From positions 183,195-247,194 of the forward strand of contig JAIELJ010000007.1 in assembly GCA_019753105.1 (NCBI GenBank): DNA of 64,000 bases, read 5' to 3'. The notes beneath the pieces were generated by a model. That model did no database searches. It was given only the letters and a program-made list of their open reading frames with translations, and had not been told where the DNA came from. The position numbers were made by a program, and so were the translations under genes. Source of the stretch: Hyphomonadaceae bacterium. Its GTDB lineage: Bacteria > Pseudomonadota > Alphaproteobacteria > Caulobacterales > Aquidulcibacteraceae. Positions 52,185 to 59,861 of this stretch are shown here, piece after piece (positions within the stretch are counted from its first letter, which is position 1; the number at the start of each line of letters is the position of its first letter).

Positions 52185-52996
52185 GGATTCTCTTTGCGCG
52201 GATCGGGCAGACTTTGTGTGCGCTCGATTAGCAAAGGGTGGAGCGCTGCGCCAGACGCGACCACGCCCGGCGCACGCGGATCGGGCTGGTTGAACTGAAG
52301 CGGCTGGCCCCACGGATCGCTGACGGCGCCGCCTGCGGCTTCGATGATGGCCGCGCCCGCCGCAATGTCCCACTCATTCTTGAAGCCAAACAGTATTGTC
52401 GCGTCGCCGTAGCCTGCGGCGACCGAGGCCATGCGATAGGCGATCGAGTGGCGCTGGATCAGATCCATTTTAGGCCACGGCGTCGGCCAACGGCGATCGG
52501 CGAAGCGATTGCGATAACCCAGCATGCGCGCATTGGTGATGTTGTAGCGTGTCGTCGTTTGGATCGGCTTGCCGTTGAGCGTGGCGCTGACGCCTGGGGC
52601 GCCGAGGAAGAGTTCGTCGGTCATCGGATTATAGACGACGCCGGCGAACGCGCGCTCGCCTTCGACGATGCCGATGGAGATCGTCCATTGCGGCACGTTG
52701 TCGACGAGCGCCTGTGTGCCGTCGATCGGATCGAGCATGAAGGTGCGCGCCTTGCCGATGCGGCGGTTGACATCGTCCGGCGCTTCCTCGGAGAGCCAGC
52801 CATAGTCTGGACGCTCGTTGAGCAGGCGTTCAGTCAGCAGCGCATCGACGGCGAGGTCGATGTTGGTGACGGGGCCAAGTTCTCCCTTGGACTGCACTTC
52901 GAGCGGCTTGGCTCGGAGTTCGCGCGCTAGCGCGCCCGCCGCGCGCGCGGCAGCTTCCAGGAGTTCGAGATCAAGAGCCGCCGATTGCAAGGTCAT
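52181..52996 (-). CDS. cysQ: CysQ-like 3'(2'),5'-bisphosphate nucleotidase / inositol monophosphatase family
   Basis: The 271-residue protein has the FIG-family metal motif: SEEAPDD..., then LDPIDGTQALVDN (DPIDGT) and WDIAAGAAIIEAAGG. CysQ removes 3'-phosphate from PAP formed in sulfate assimilation; some relatives act on inositol monophosphate. The pmbA-cysQ-DUF4170 order is typical and supports CysQ. It overlaps the pmbA 3' end by 26 bases, which is large and suggests the true start may be later. Confidence 0.88.
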   Translation of the reverse strand: MTLQSAALDLELLEAAARAAGALARELRAKPLEVQSKGELGPVTNIDLAVDALLTERLLNERPDYGWLSEEAPDDVNRRIGKARTFMLDPIDGTQALVDNVPQWTISIGIVEGERAFAGVVYNPMTDELFLGAPGVSATLNGKPIQTTTRYNITNARMLGYRNRFADRRWPTPWPKMDLIQRHSIAYRMASVAAGYGDATILFGFKNEWDIAAGAAIIEAAGGAVSDPWGQPLQFNQPDPRAPGVVASGAALHPLLIERTQSLPDPRKENP

Positions 52997-54317
52997 CCAC
53001 TATGAGGCTGGGGATTTCGAGTGAGCCGCGATTGTCCAAATCCGCGCCGCAGCGCAGACGCGCGAAAATGTCGAGCAGATTGCCGGCGACGGTGACTTCG
53101 CTGACCGAATGCACGATCTCGCCGGATTCAAACCAATAGCCGGCAACGCCGACCGACCAATCGCCCGTGTTCATGTTGAGCGCAGGCGAGAACATCTCGG
53201 TGATGAAGAGGCCTCTGCCGGCGTTCTTCATCGATGTGGCAAGATCGTCGGGCCCGGGCTTCACGAAGAGATTGGCCGAGCCGATGCCGGGCGGACTGCC
53301 GTGACCCGCCGTGGCGTGGCCATTGGGATCGAGCCCAAGCTGACGTGCGGCGGCGGCGTTCAGAAGCCAGGTTGTGATGACGCCGTCCTGCACCAGCGTC
53401 ATCGGTTTCACCGCGCCGCCTTCGCCGTCGAACCAGCGGCTGCCGGAGGCGCGCTTCACGAAAGGATCTTCGCGCACTTCGAACTCAGGCGCGAAGACGC
53501 GCTCACCGAGCTTGTCCTTCAAAAACGAAACGCCGCGCGCGACGGCGCTGCCGGAGATGCCCGAGAAGAGCGGCGAGAGAATGCGGCCCGCGAGCCGGTT
53601 CTCGAAGATCACCGTGGCTTTTTGGCTGGCGACTTTCTTCGCGCCCAAGCGACGCGCTGTGCGTTCACCAGCGATGCGGCCGATTTCTTCTGGCGAGGGC
53701 AGGTCGGCGAAAAAGCGTTTGGTGCGCCACTCATAGTCGCGCTCCATTTCATCGTCCTTTTCCGCCACGGGCTGTGTGCCTAGCGAATAAGACGTGCCGC
53801 TCTCTGCGCCCTCGAAGCCATGCGAGGTCGCGTAGACGAAGTAGGACGTATCGAACGAAGCGCCGCCGCCGCCCGAATTGGCGATGTGTGGAATGGCGAG
53901 CGAAGCTGCTTCACAGCGCTTCGCGAGTTCGAGCAATTCTTCCGGGCTAGGCCGCGCCGTATCACTCTGTTCGAGATCGACCTGAGCTTTCGGCGCGAGA
54001 TAGCGCTCGTCGAGCAAGCCGCAGAATTTGTCCTCGGGTGCGGCCTTCGCCATCGCCACCGTGCGCTCAGCCAACGCTTTCAGGCCCTTGGCCGAGAGAT
54101 CAGTGGAGGAGGCGGCGGCCTGGCGTTTGCCGATAAAGGCGCGCAGCGCGACTGAGCGGCCTTCCTCGCGCTCCATCCCTTCAAGCTCGCCGAGGCGGAC
54201 CTCGGCTGAGATGCTCTCACGGGAGGCTAATGAGGCCTCGGAGCCATCGGCCCCGGCTTGTTTCGCATAATCGATCAGGGCCGCGAGCGCGGCGTGGGAA
54301 TCAGCATCGAAAGCCAT
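52971..54317 (-). CDS. pmbA: TldD/PmbA-family metalloprotease (PmbA-type)
   Basis: The 448-residue protein is a TldE/PmbA-type member of the TldD/E family, whose heterodimer processes microcin B17 and degrades unfolded peptides. It shows SREISAEVRLGELEGMEREEG-type repeats (actual text ESISAEVRLGELE), NSGGGGASFDTSYFVYATS, GISGSAVARGVSFL and NTGDWSVGVAGYWFESGEI. PmbA lacks the zinc motif of its TldD partner; no tldD is in the window. First gene of an operon with cysQ, DUF4170 and the ABC exporter. Confidence 0.94.
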   Translation of the reverse strand: MAFDADSHAALAALIDYAKQAGADGSEASLASRESISAEVRLGELEGMEREEGRSVALRAFIGKRQAAASSTDLSAKGLKALAERTVAMAKAAPEDKFCGLLDERYLAPKAQVDLEQSDTARPSPEELLELAKRCEAASLAIPHIANSGGGGASFDTSYFVYATSHGFEGAESGTSYSLGTQPVAEKDDEMERDYEWRTKRFFADLPSPEEIGRIAGERTARRLGAKKVASQKATVIFENRLAGRILSPLFSGISGSAVARGVSFLKDKLGERVFAPEFEVREDPFVKRASGSRWFDGEGGAVKPMTLVQDGVITTWLLNAAAARQLGLDPNGHATAGHGSPPGIGSANLFVKPGPDDLATSMKNAGRGLFITEMFSPALNMNTGDWSVGVAGYWFESGEIVHSVSEVTVAGNLLDIFARLRCGADLDNRGSLEIPSLIVDDLAIGGS

Positions 54318-54377
54318 GACCGGAACATGGGCCTCCGGACCCGCCTGGGCAATCGTCCGCCTGCGGTATCCCGCTGC

Positions 54378-54785
54378 TCAAAGCTGCTGCGCCAGCCCCG
54401 CGTAGAGGAGGCCGCCGCCCAGAAGCACGTAAGAAAGCCAGGTCAGGATCATGCCGAACATCCGCCCGAAGTTGAGCGTGCCGGTGTGAAGCCCCCAGCC
54501 GTGCAAAATTCTTCCCAAGGTCAAAGAAATTCCTGCGGCGTGCAAAAGCCAAAAAGGCACCACCGTTTCGTCCATCAGGGCCAAAAACAGGAGCCCAGCG
54601 ATGCCTGCTGGGATGTACTCGGCGGCGTTCCCATGGGCGCGGACAGCGCGGGAGAAGTCGTCATTGCCACCGTCGCCAAGCGTTATCTTGTGCTTGCGGC
54701 GCCCGCCGACCACTAGCACTGCCAAGACCAGCAAAATGAGGATGTTTACGCCCGCATAGAGCGCGGCGGCTTCCAGACGCAGCAT
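54378..54785 (-). CDS. MAPEG-family membrane protein
   Basis: The 135-residue protein has four membrane segments and the MAPEG signature (AVRAHGNAAEYIPAGIAGLLFLA, then GRILHGWGLHTG). Eukaryotic relatives are glutathione transferases acting on leukotrienes; the bacterial role is largely unknown. SD GAGGGAG precedes ATG 54785. Transcribed alone. Confidence 0.88.
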   Translation of the reverse strand: MLRLEAAALYAGVNILILLVLAVLVVGGRRKHKITLGDGGNDDFSRAVRAHGNAAEYIPAGIAGLLFLALMDETVVPFWLLHAAGISLTLGRILHGWGLHTGTLNFGRMFGMILTWLSYVLLGGGLLYAGLAQQL

Positions 54786-54919
54786 CGGTTTCTCCCTCGC
54801 ACCTCTGCTCTAGTCCGGCGTCAAGTGGCATTTCAATCTTTTGTTTTTCTTTCGGAAACCGCGTGTTCACCGCAAGGCTGCATAGTCAACGACAACAAAG
54901 ATGCCTCGAAGGCAACGGG

Positions 54920-55090
54920 ATGGGTGGTTTGATCAGCGCTGACCTCTTGGGTTTCGCTGGGGTGATGATCGCGGTGATCGCAGGCATGGGCTTGCTGGTC
55001 GCCGCGATGACGCTCGTCCGTCGTGTACGGAACACCGATTACGACTTCGCCGCAGGCTACAACGCCATGGCCGCGCACACCGAGCGCTGA
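54920..55090 (+). CDS. Small membrane protein of 56 residues
   Basis: The frame from ATG 54920 (MGGLISADLLGFAGVMIAVI...) encodes one strong membrane segment (about 8-30) and a soluble tail RRVRNTDYDFAAGYNAMAAHTER. A GAAGG lies about 6 bases before the ATG. The composition is typical of a real single-pass small protein, though the product was not recognised. Confidence 0.55.
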   Translation: MGGLISADLLGFAGVMIAVIAGMGLLVAAMTLVRRVRNTDYDFAAGYNAMAAHTER

Positions 55091-55155
55091 GCGTTACGAT
55101 TTTCTCAACGACCTGAGCGTCCGGCCCCGCTAAGCTCCGCGGCGGAGGATGCATA

Positions 55156-55632
55156 ATGAGAATCCAAGCGCTGGTTCTGGTTTTGGCTTTGGCGGCCTGC
55201 GGTCAGCAGGGGGCGCCGACCGAAACGCCCGAGATCGCGCGCGAAGCGAGCTTGCAAGTTGAAGTCCGCCGTTACGATCTGATGATCGACCAAGTGCAGT
55301 CGCTGACGGCCGATCGGCCAGGTGTTGGCGTGCCTGAAGCGAATAATCCCGTCGAACTGGCGCGCCAGCTCCGCGAGACCGTCTGGCAGTACAATATCGA
55401 ACGCTCCCGGCTGTGTTCGCGCGGACTCTTCACCGAGGTCTCGTGCGGACCTGCGTATCAGCCGGTCTGGATCGCTGAGCCGGCGAACTCGACGCCATCG
55501 CTGGACGAGTTGCAAACCCGCGCCGGCGCCGTCGGCGCCGAGACGCAGCGCCTGTGGGACGTCGTCTGTGAAGACGCGCGCGCGCGCGTCACCGTCGAAG
55601 CAGAACGCGATCTCGTTTGCTTGATGGAGTGA
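55156..55632 (+). CDS. Small lipoprotein, unknown
   Basis: The 158-residue precursor has a lipobox (LALAACGQQ). The mature part is helical and acidic with four cysteines (SRLCSRGLF, VSCGPA, VVCEDA, LVCLME), which may form disulfides. ATG 55156 follows GGAGG by 7 bases. Function unknown. Convergent to the methyltransferase gene. Confidence 0.75.
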   Translation: MRIQALVLVLALAACGQQGAPTETPEIAREASLQVEVRRYDLMIDQVQSLTADRPGVGVPEANNPVELARQLRETVWQYNIERSRLCSRGLFTEVSCGPAYQPVWIAEPANSTPSLDELQTRAGAVGAETQRLWDVVCEDARARVTVEAERDLVCLME

Positions 55633-55636
55633 GGCT

Positions 55637-56281
55637 CTAACGGAGCTTCCACACCGCCGCGCGCTTCACTTCCGCGTCTTCCAGCGCGCGGGTGACGGGG
55701 ATGTCGTAAGCGGCGATCTGTTCGAGTTTGTCGCGTGGCAGATAAGTGCGGCCAGGGTCGCCGATCAGCACGGTTTTGCCTGACGCTTGCTGCGCGATCA
55801 GCCAGTCGAGCACGCGTGGCGCGAGATCGCGATCGTAGAAGAGATCGCCGACGAGGATGACGGCGGCATCCGTTGGCTTGCCCACGGGATCGGCGTCACT
55901 GGTTTCGACGCGCACATCATTGAGCGCGGCGTTCAACACGGCGGCGTGCGCAGCGAACGCATCGATATCGACGGCAAGCGCGGACGCGGCGTCCGCCCTC
56001 ATCGCCGCGATCGCCACAAGCCCTGAGCCGGATGCAACATCGAGCACGCTTTTGCCGCGCACCGTTTCAGGATGATCAAGCACATAACGCGCCAAAGCTT
56101 GCCCGCCCGCCCACGCGAACGCCCAGAACGGCGGCGGCAGGCCGAGTTCGCCGAGCTGTTCTTCCGTCAACTCCCACAAGCTCACCGCATCATCGGCGAG
56201 ATAAAGCCGTAGCTCCGGCACATGGCTAGGCTGAAGCACGCGCGTATTCTCGCGGATGAAGGCGGGGACGTTGGAGATCAA
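55637..56281 (-). CDS. Class I SAM methyltransferase, ETFB-lysine/METTL20-like
   Basis: The 214-residue protein has the Nnt1/METTL20-type layout: PFWAFAWAGGQALARYVLDHP, then motif I VLDVASGSGLVAIAA, VDIDAFAAHAAVLNAALN, and VGDLFYDRDLAPRVLDW. METTL20 methylates lysines of the electron-transfer flavoprotein beta subunit, and bacterial homologues do similarly. The substrate here is inferred. It overlaps the desaturase gene at ATGA. Confidence 0.85.
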   Translation of the reverse strand: MISNVPAFIRENTRVLQPSHVPELRLYLADDAVSLWELTEEQLGELGLPPPFWAFAWAGGQALARYVLDHPETVRGKSVLDVASGSGLVAIAAMRADAASALAVDIDAFAAHAAVLNAALNDVRVETSDADPVGKPTDAAVILVGDLFYDRDLAPRVLDWLIAQQASGKTVLIGDPGRTYLPRDKLEQIAAYDIPVTRALEDAEVKRAAVWKLR

Positions 56282-57207
56282 GCCGCGACCGGCGTCGGTT
56301 GTTTATTCGTCGCTTCGCGCAGCACGCTGAAATAGCCAGGCGCGATTTGCATGCGGGACCAATAGCCTTTGTCCATCAGCGCATTATGCAGGCGTGGCAG
56401 ACGATAGCAGGGCACGTGCATGAAGACGTGATGCTCAGCGTGATAGTGCACCCAGAACGGCGCGATGAAGAGGCGCTCGAAGATGTTGGCGAGCGTCGTG
56501 CGCGCGTGCGTGAACGGGTCTTCCTTCACGGTGACGCAAGCGTGCTCGGCAATGTTGCGCAAGCGTGTGACCAGCGGCAGCCACGTCGCCATCGGCACGA
56601 TCCAGAGCGCGAAATACGCCCACCAATAACCGGCAACGGTGAGCCCCACGAGCAGGATAGCGTTGACTATCAGGAAATGCGTCGTGCTCGCATTGACGAC
56701 TTCGCCGTCCTTGCGGCCGCCGAAGAGTTGCGCCGTGCGCTGCTTTAGGAACGTCTGTCCGGTGAGATCGCGCACGATCTTGCGCCAAAGCGACTTGCGC
56801 GTGATCGGGAAGGGCGCCGAGAGCGCGAGATCGGGATCTTCTGGTTGTTCGGTGAAGCGATGATGCTTCAAATGATAAGCGCGATAGCTCTCAAGCCGCC
56901 CGCCCACCGGCGCAGCGCAGAGCCATTCGCCAACCCAATTATTGATCGCGAGATTGGGATGCAGCCCACCGTGTGCTGCGTCATGCATCAGGATCGCCAA
57001 GCCCAATTGGCGCGCGCCGATCAGCATGACGGCGACCACATAGGTCAGCGGATTGGGCCAAAGCACAAACAGCGCGCCCGCCGCTAAGATCAGCCCCCAC
57101 GCGCAGACAACGAGCGCCAAACCCCGCCACGATGAGCGCGCCGAAAGCTTCGCCCATTCTTCGGGCGTGAACACATCCTTCGGGTCGATGCGCGCGACAG
57201 CCGGCAT
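56278..57207 (-). CDS. Fatty acid desaturase
   Basis: The 309-residue protein has the three di-iron histidine boxes: HDAAHGG, HLKHHRF and HAEHHVF (HYHAEHHVFMHVP), plus about four membrane segments. It introduces double bonds into acyl chains of membrane lipids or free fatty acids, using O2. Substrate position unknown. The coding region is 107 bases from the divergent DUF2892 gene. It precedes and overlaps the methyltransferase gene (ATGA). Confidence 0.9.
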   Translation of the reverse strand: MPAVARIDPKDVFTPEEWAKLSARSSWRGLALVVCAWGLILAAGALFVLWPNPLTYVVAVMLIGARQLGLAILMHDAAHGGLHPNLAINNWVGEWLCAAPVGGRLESYRAYHLKHHRFTEQPEDPDLALSAPFPITRKSLWRKIVRDLTGQTFLKQRTAQLFGGRKDGEVVNASTTHFLIVNAILLVGLTVAGYWWAYFALWIVPMATWLPLVTRLRNIAEHACVTVKEDPFTHARTTLANIFERLFIAPFWVHYHAEHHVFMHVPCYRLPRLHNALMDKGYWSRMQIAPGYFSVLREATNKQPTPVAA

Positions 57208-57314
57208 GGGCGCGAGATTAGCATGCTCGGCGCCAAAACGCAGGCCCTTCGATGATCTTGATCAATGCGCTTGGTGCACGGACGGACATGCTGCGGTGCA
57301 CGAAGGAGGTTCCG

Positions 57315-57512
57315 ATGCGTGCTAATGAAGGCGGCCTTGATCGCGCCGTGCGTGTAATCGCCGGTCTAGGCATTCTCTCCCTGGCGTTTGTGGGGCCGCA
57401 AACGCCTTGGGGGTATCTCGGGGTGATCCCGCTGCTGACGGGGCTTGTCGGCTTTTGCCCGGCCTATGCGCTGTTTGGCATAAACACCTGCGGCGTCCGC
57501 AAAGCGAACTAG
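57315..57512 (+). CDS. DUF2892 (YgaP-like membrane region) protein
   Basis: The 65-residue protein has two hydrophobic segments and the DUF2892 pattern: MRANEGGLDRAVRVIAGLGIL, then GVIPLLTGLVGFCPAYALFGINTC. This is the C-terminal membrane module of YgaP rhodaneses, here without the rhodanese. ATG 57315 has an excellent Shine-Dalgarno (AAGGAGG). The last four bases overlap the convergent ArsR gene. Confidence 0.9.
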   Translation: MRANEGGLDRAVRVIAGLGILSLAFVGPQTPWGYLGVIPLLTGLVGFCPAYALFGINTCGVRKAN

Positions 57513-58207
57513 TGCTCGCCTAGCGTAAACATGAAGGTGCGCTGCAGCGCTGCTTCGCCGGTGCGGGTGAAATCGAGGATGCGGCTTGTGCCGCGCTGCG
57601 CCGCCCAACCGCGCTCGATCACTTCGTCGAAGATGGCCGCGCCCAGCGCGCCGGCGAGATGGTGACGCCGCACGCTCCAATCGAGACACGCGCGGCACAG
57701 CGGGCGTGCGCCGGTTTCGAGATCCGTGATGTCGTGCACAAACGTCGACACCTTCACGCGACCCAAGCGCGAGAGCGAAAACGTCTTCTCAGGGCCGGGG
57801 ATCATCCATTTGTGTTTGATGAAGGCGTCGAAGAGCGCAACGCCTAGATCGCCCGCGAGGTGATCGTAGCAAAGCCGCGCGTGGCGTAGCGCCGGCTCTT
57901 TCGGCCCCGTGCGGGTGCGCAGCGCTTTCGCGCGCGCTGCGACGCCCATAAGCGTTTCGAGCAAGCCCGCAACATCGGCATCGGCCAAACGATAATAGCG
58001 ATGGCGCCCTTGCGCTTCGACGGCGACTAGCCCCGCCATGTCGAGCTTGCTCAAATGCGAGCTCGCGGTTTGCTTCGTCACGCCCGCTTCAAGCGCAAGC
58101 TCGGTCGCGGTGAGCGCTTCACCGTTGAGCAGCGCCGTCAGCATATTGGCGCGCGCCGGATCGCCGACCATGGCGGCGATGGCTGCAATGTTTGGGCCTT
58201 CTCTCAA
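57509..58207 (-). CDS. ArsR-family regulator with large C-terminal domain
   Basis: The protein (about 232 residues from TTG 58207) has a winged helix-turn-helix (about 8-85): GDPARANMLTALLNG, ELALEAGVTKQTASSHLSKLDMAGLV. The C-terminal half contains CRACLDWSVRRHHLAGALGAA, a conserved-looking Cys-containing segment, and YDHLAGDLGVALFDAF. The effector is unknown. A longer frame to 58288 exists, but TTG 58207 matches the family start; the Shine-Dalgarno is weak, so the start is uncertain. Confidence 0.82.
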   Translation of the reverse strand: MREGPNIAAIAAMVGDPARANMLTALLNGEALTATELALEAGVTKQTASSHLSKLDMAGLVAVEAQGRHRYYRLADADVAGLLETLMGVAARAKALRTRTGPKEPALRHARLCYDHLAGDLGVALFDAFIKHKWMIPGPEKTFSLSRLGRVKVSTFVHDITDLETGARPLCRACLDWSVRRHHLAGALGAAIFDEVIERGWAAQRGTSRILDFTRTGEAALQRTFMFTLGEH

Positions 58208-58243
58208 CGCTCTGCTTTCACCGCTCTGCTTTCGGCTCCATAG

Positions 58244-58259
58244 TTCGACGCTAGTCGTA
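58244..58259. promoter_or_regulatory. Candidate operator between ArsR and NIPSNAP genes
   Basis: TTCGAC (58244-58249) and GTCGTA (58254-58259) form an imperfect inverted repeat around GCTA, 5 of 6 positions matching. It lies between the divergent starts at 58207 and 58316, where a dimeric ArsR-type repressor would bind. The functional role is a guess. Confidence 0.4.
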
Positions 58260-58315
58260 CCATGTGGGCGCCCGGGCGGGCTAATCAAGAGGCCTCATCA
58301 GTCCGGAGACCATCG

Positions 58316-58621
58316 ATGTTGACCTGTTTCATTCGTTACGAGATCGATCCGTTCAAACGTACGGAATTTGAGCGTTATTCACGCGTTTGGGGCGAAGCCA
58401 TTCCCCGTTGCGGCGCCGATCTGATCGGCTATTTCGCTCCACACGAGGGCTCCGCCACTTTGGCGTACGGTGTGTACAACATCGAAAATCTGGCGGCGTA
58501 CGAGGCTTATCGCGCGCGTTTGGCCGCCGATGAACAAGGCCGCGAGAACTACGAGTTCGCAGAGCGCGAGCGCTTCATTCTGCGCGAAGATCGCACGTTC
58601 CTGAAATTGTGCTCGCGATGA
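58316..58621 (+). CDS. NIPSNAP-family protein
   Basis: The 101-residue protein (MLTCFIRYEIDPFKRTEFERYSRVW; LIGYFAPHEGSATLAYGVYNIENL) matches NIPSNAP, a dimeric ferredoxin-like fold. Roles are poorly known. ATG 58316 fits. It overlaps the next ABM gene (ATGA), forming a two-gene unit divergent from the ArsR regulator. Confidence 0.88.
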   Translation: MLTCFIRYEIDPFKRTEFERYSRVWGEAIPRCGADLIGYFAPHEGSATLAYGVYNIENLAAYEAYRARLAADEQGRENYEFAERERFILREDRTFLKLCSR

Positions 58622-58962
58622 TCGCGGTGATTTTCGAAGTCGAACCGCGCGAAGGCGGGCGCGACGTGTATCTGCGCATCGCAGCTGAGTTGCGTGCACT
58701 GCTCGATGAGATCGACGGCTTCATCTCGATCGAACGGTTCCAAAGCTTGAGCGATGAGCGGCGCCTGCTCTCGCTCTCATTCTGGCGCGATGAAGAAGCG
58801 ATCGCGCAATGGCGTACACTTGAAGCACACCGCGCTGCGCAGCGCGCAGGGAGGGTCGGATTGTTCAGCGATTATCGTCTGCGTATCGCGCATGTGGTGC
58901 GCGACTATGGGTTGAACGAACGCCAGGAAGCGCCTGCGGACTCTCTTAAGGTGCATAATTGA
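58618..58962 (+). CDS. ABM-domain protein
   Basis: The 114-residue protein (MIAVIFEVEPREGGRDVYLRI; FISIERFQSLSDERRLLSLSFWRDEEAIAQW) has the antibiotic biosynthesis monooxygenase fold, similar to YgiN-type proteins. It is coupled to the NIPSNAP gene. Both may detoxify a compound sensed by the divergent ArsR regulator, which is inference only. Its stop codon lies in the left arm of a large inverted repeat. Confidence 0.85.
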   Translation: MIAVIFEVEPREGGRDVYLRIAAELRALLDEIDGFISIERFQSLSDERRLLSLSFWRDEEAIAQWRTLEAHRAAQRAGRVGLFSDYRLRIAHVVRDYGLNERQEAPADSLKVHN

Positions 58963-59062
58963 GTCATTCCAGACAGCCGCAGGCTGATCTGGAATCCAGG
59001 GCCAACGCACTGCCGCCCGCCCTGGATTCCAGATCGCGCTCCGCGCGTCTGGAATGACTCAA
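58959..59062. repeat. Double perfect inverted repeat spanning two stop codons
   Basis: The outer arms TTGAGTCATTCCAGAC (58959-58974) and GTCTGGAATGACTCAA (59047-59062) are 16 bases and perfect. Inside, GATCTGGAATCCAGGGC (58986-59002) pairs perfectly with 59019-59035. The ABM stop (58960-58962) and alkA stop (59059-59061) lie in the outer arms. It resembles a REP element and could terminate both transcripts. Confidence 0.9.
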
Positions 59063-59739
59063 GATTTGGTTCGCTTCGCGGCCTTCGGCTTCTTTGCGAC
59101 CTTCTTCGCAACCACCTTCTTCACCGCCTTCTCCGGCGTGAGCGTGTCGGCGATGCGCCAGAGGTGCCATGCAGCCGCGCTCCGGAACGGCGCCCAGCGT
59201 TCGCCGTAGGCGCCGAGTTCTTTCGGTGTGAAGCTGCGGCGGTAAAGCTTCTCCGCGCCTTTCCGCACGCCGAGATCATCGATCGGCAGCACGTCCGGGC
59301 GGCCGAGCGTGAACATGAGATACATCTCAACCGTCCATCGGCCAACGCCGCGCGCGGCCGTCAAGCGCTCGATAATCTCGTCATCGCTGAGCCGCGTCAG
59401 CGCCTTCGCGGGTGGGATGATGCCTTCGATGCGCTTTTGCGCAATGTCCTGGATCGCCGCCATCTTCTGACGTGAAAGCCCAACGCCGCGCAGCGCTTCG
59501 GGCGCGGTTGCGAGCACGTCTTCGGGTTCGGGGTGATCCTTGCCGGGATAAAGCGCGATGAAGCGCCCGTGGATCGTCTCCGCGGCTTTGCCGGAGAGTT
59601 GTTGGAAGACAACGGCGCGGACCAGCGCGCGGTATGGATCGCGCTTCTTTTCGAACGACGTCGGGTAGGGCTCGTGCGCGGGCACGACGCGCGCGAAGCG
59701 CTTGCAGATCGTGGAGAGGTGTAGTTCAGCCTCGTTCAA
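59059..59739 (-). CDS. alkA: DNA-3-methyladenine glycosylase II-like (HhH-GPD)
   Basis: The 226-residue protein has the HhH-GPD core of AlkA-like glycosylases: PYRALVRAVVFQQLSGKAA near 36, the HhH motif (TAARGVGRWTVEMYL, about 127-141) and catalytic Asp154/155 in LPIDDLG. It excises alkylated purines. The TTG start (59739) has GGAG 8 bases upstream and overlaps the small membrane gene by four bases. A Lys/Ala tail (204-226) may assist DNA binding. Confidence 0.9.
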   Translation of the reverse strand: MNEAELHLSTICKRFARVVPAHEPYPTSFEKKRDPYRALVRAVVFQQLSGKAAETIHGRFIALYPGKDHPEPEDVLATAPEALRGVGLSRQKMAAIQDIAQKRIEGIIPPAKALTRLSDDEIIERLTAARGVGRWTVEMYLMFTLGRPDVLPIDDLGVRKGAEKLYRRSFTPKELGAYGERWAPFRSAAAWHLWRIADTLTPEKAVKKVVAKKVAKKPKAAKRTKS

Positions 59740-59861
59740 GGCTCGCGCTCCGTGTTTTTGCGGCCGTCCTCGACATAAGCACGCCACGCCACGATCGCCC
59801 CGCCCACAAGAACGGCGACGATCACATGCACGGCAATGGCGATCCAAATAAACTCAAACAT
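59736..59861 (-). CDS. 41-residue single-pass membrane protein
   Basis: From ATG 59861 the frame encodes 41 residues: MFEFIWIAIAVHVIVAVLVG, then a basic/acidic tail (AWRAYVEDGRKNTEREP). One membrane segment (about 3-27). Its ATG lies within the ubiA stop region (8-base overlap ATGTTTGA) and its stop overlaps the alkA start (TTGA). This placement, and codon-like composition, support a real gene. I know no family or function. Confidence 0.6.
   Translation of the reverse strand: MFEFIWIAIAVHVIVAVLVGGAIVAWRAYVEDGRKNTEREP

Noticed and set aside
57236-57275. Possible FNR/FixK site (TTGATCAA) before the DUF2892 gene
   Set aside because: Only a compact half-site-like word is present; the two halves lack the required four-base spacing.
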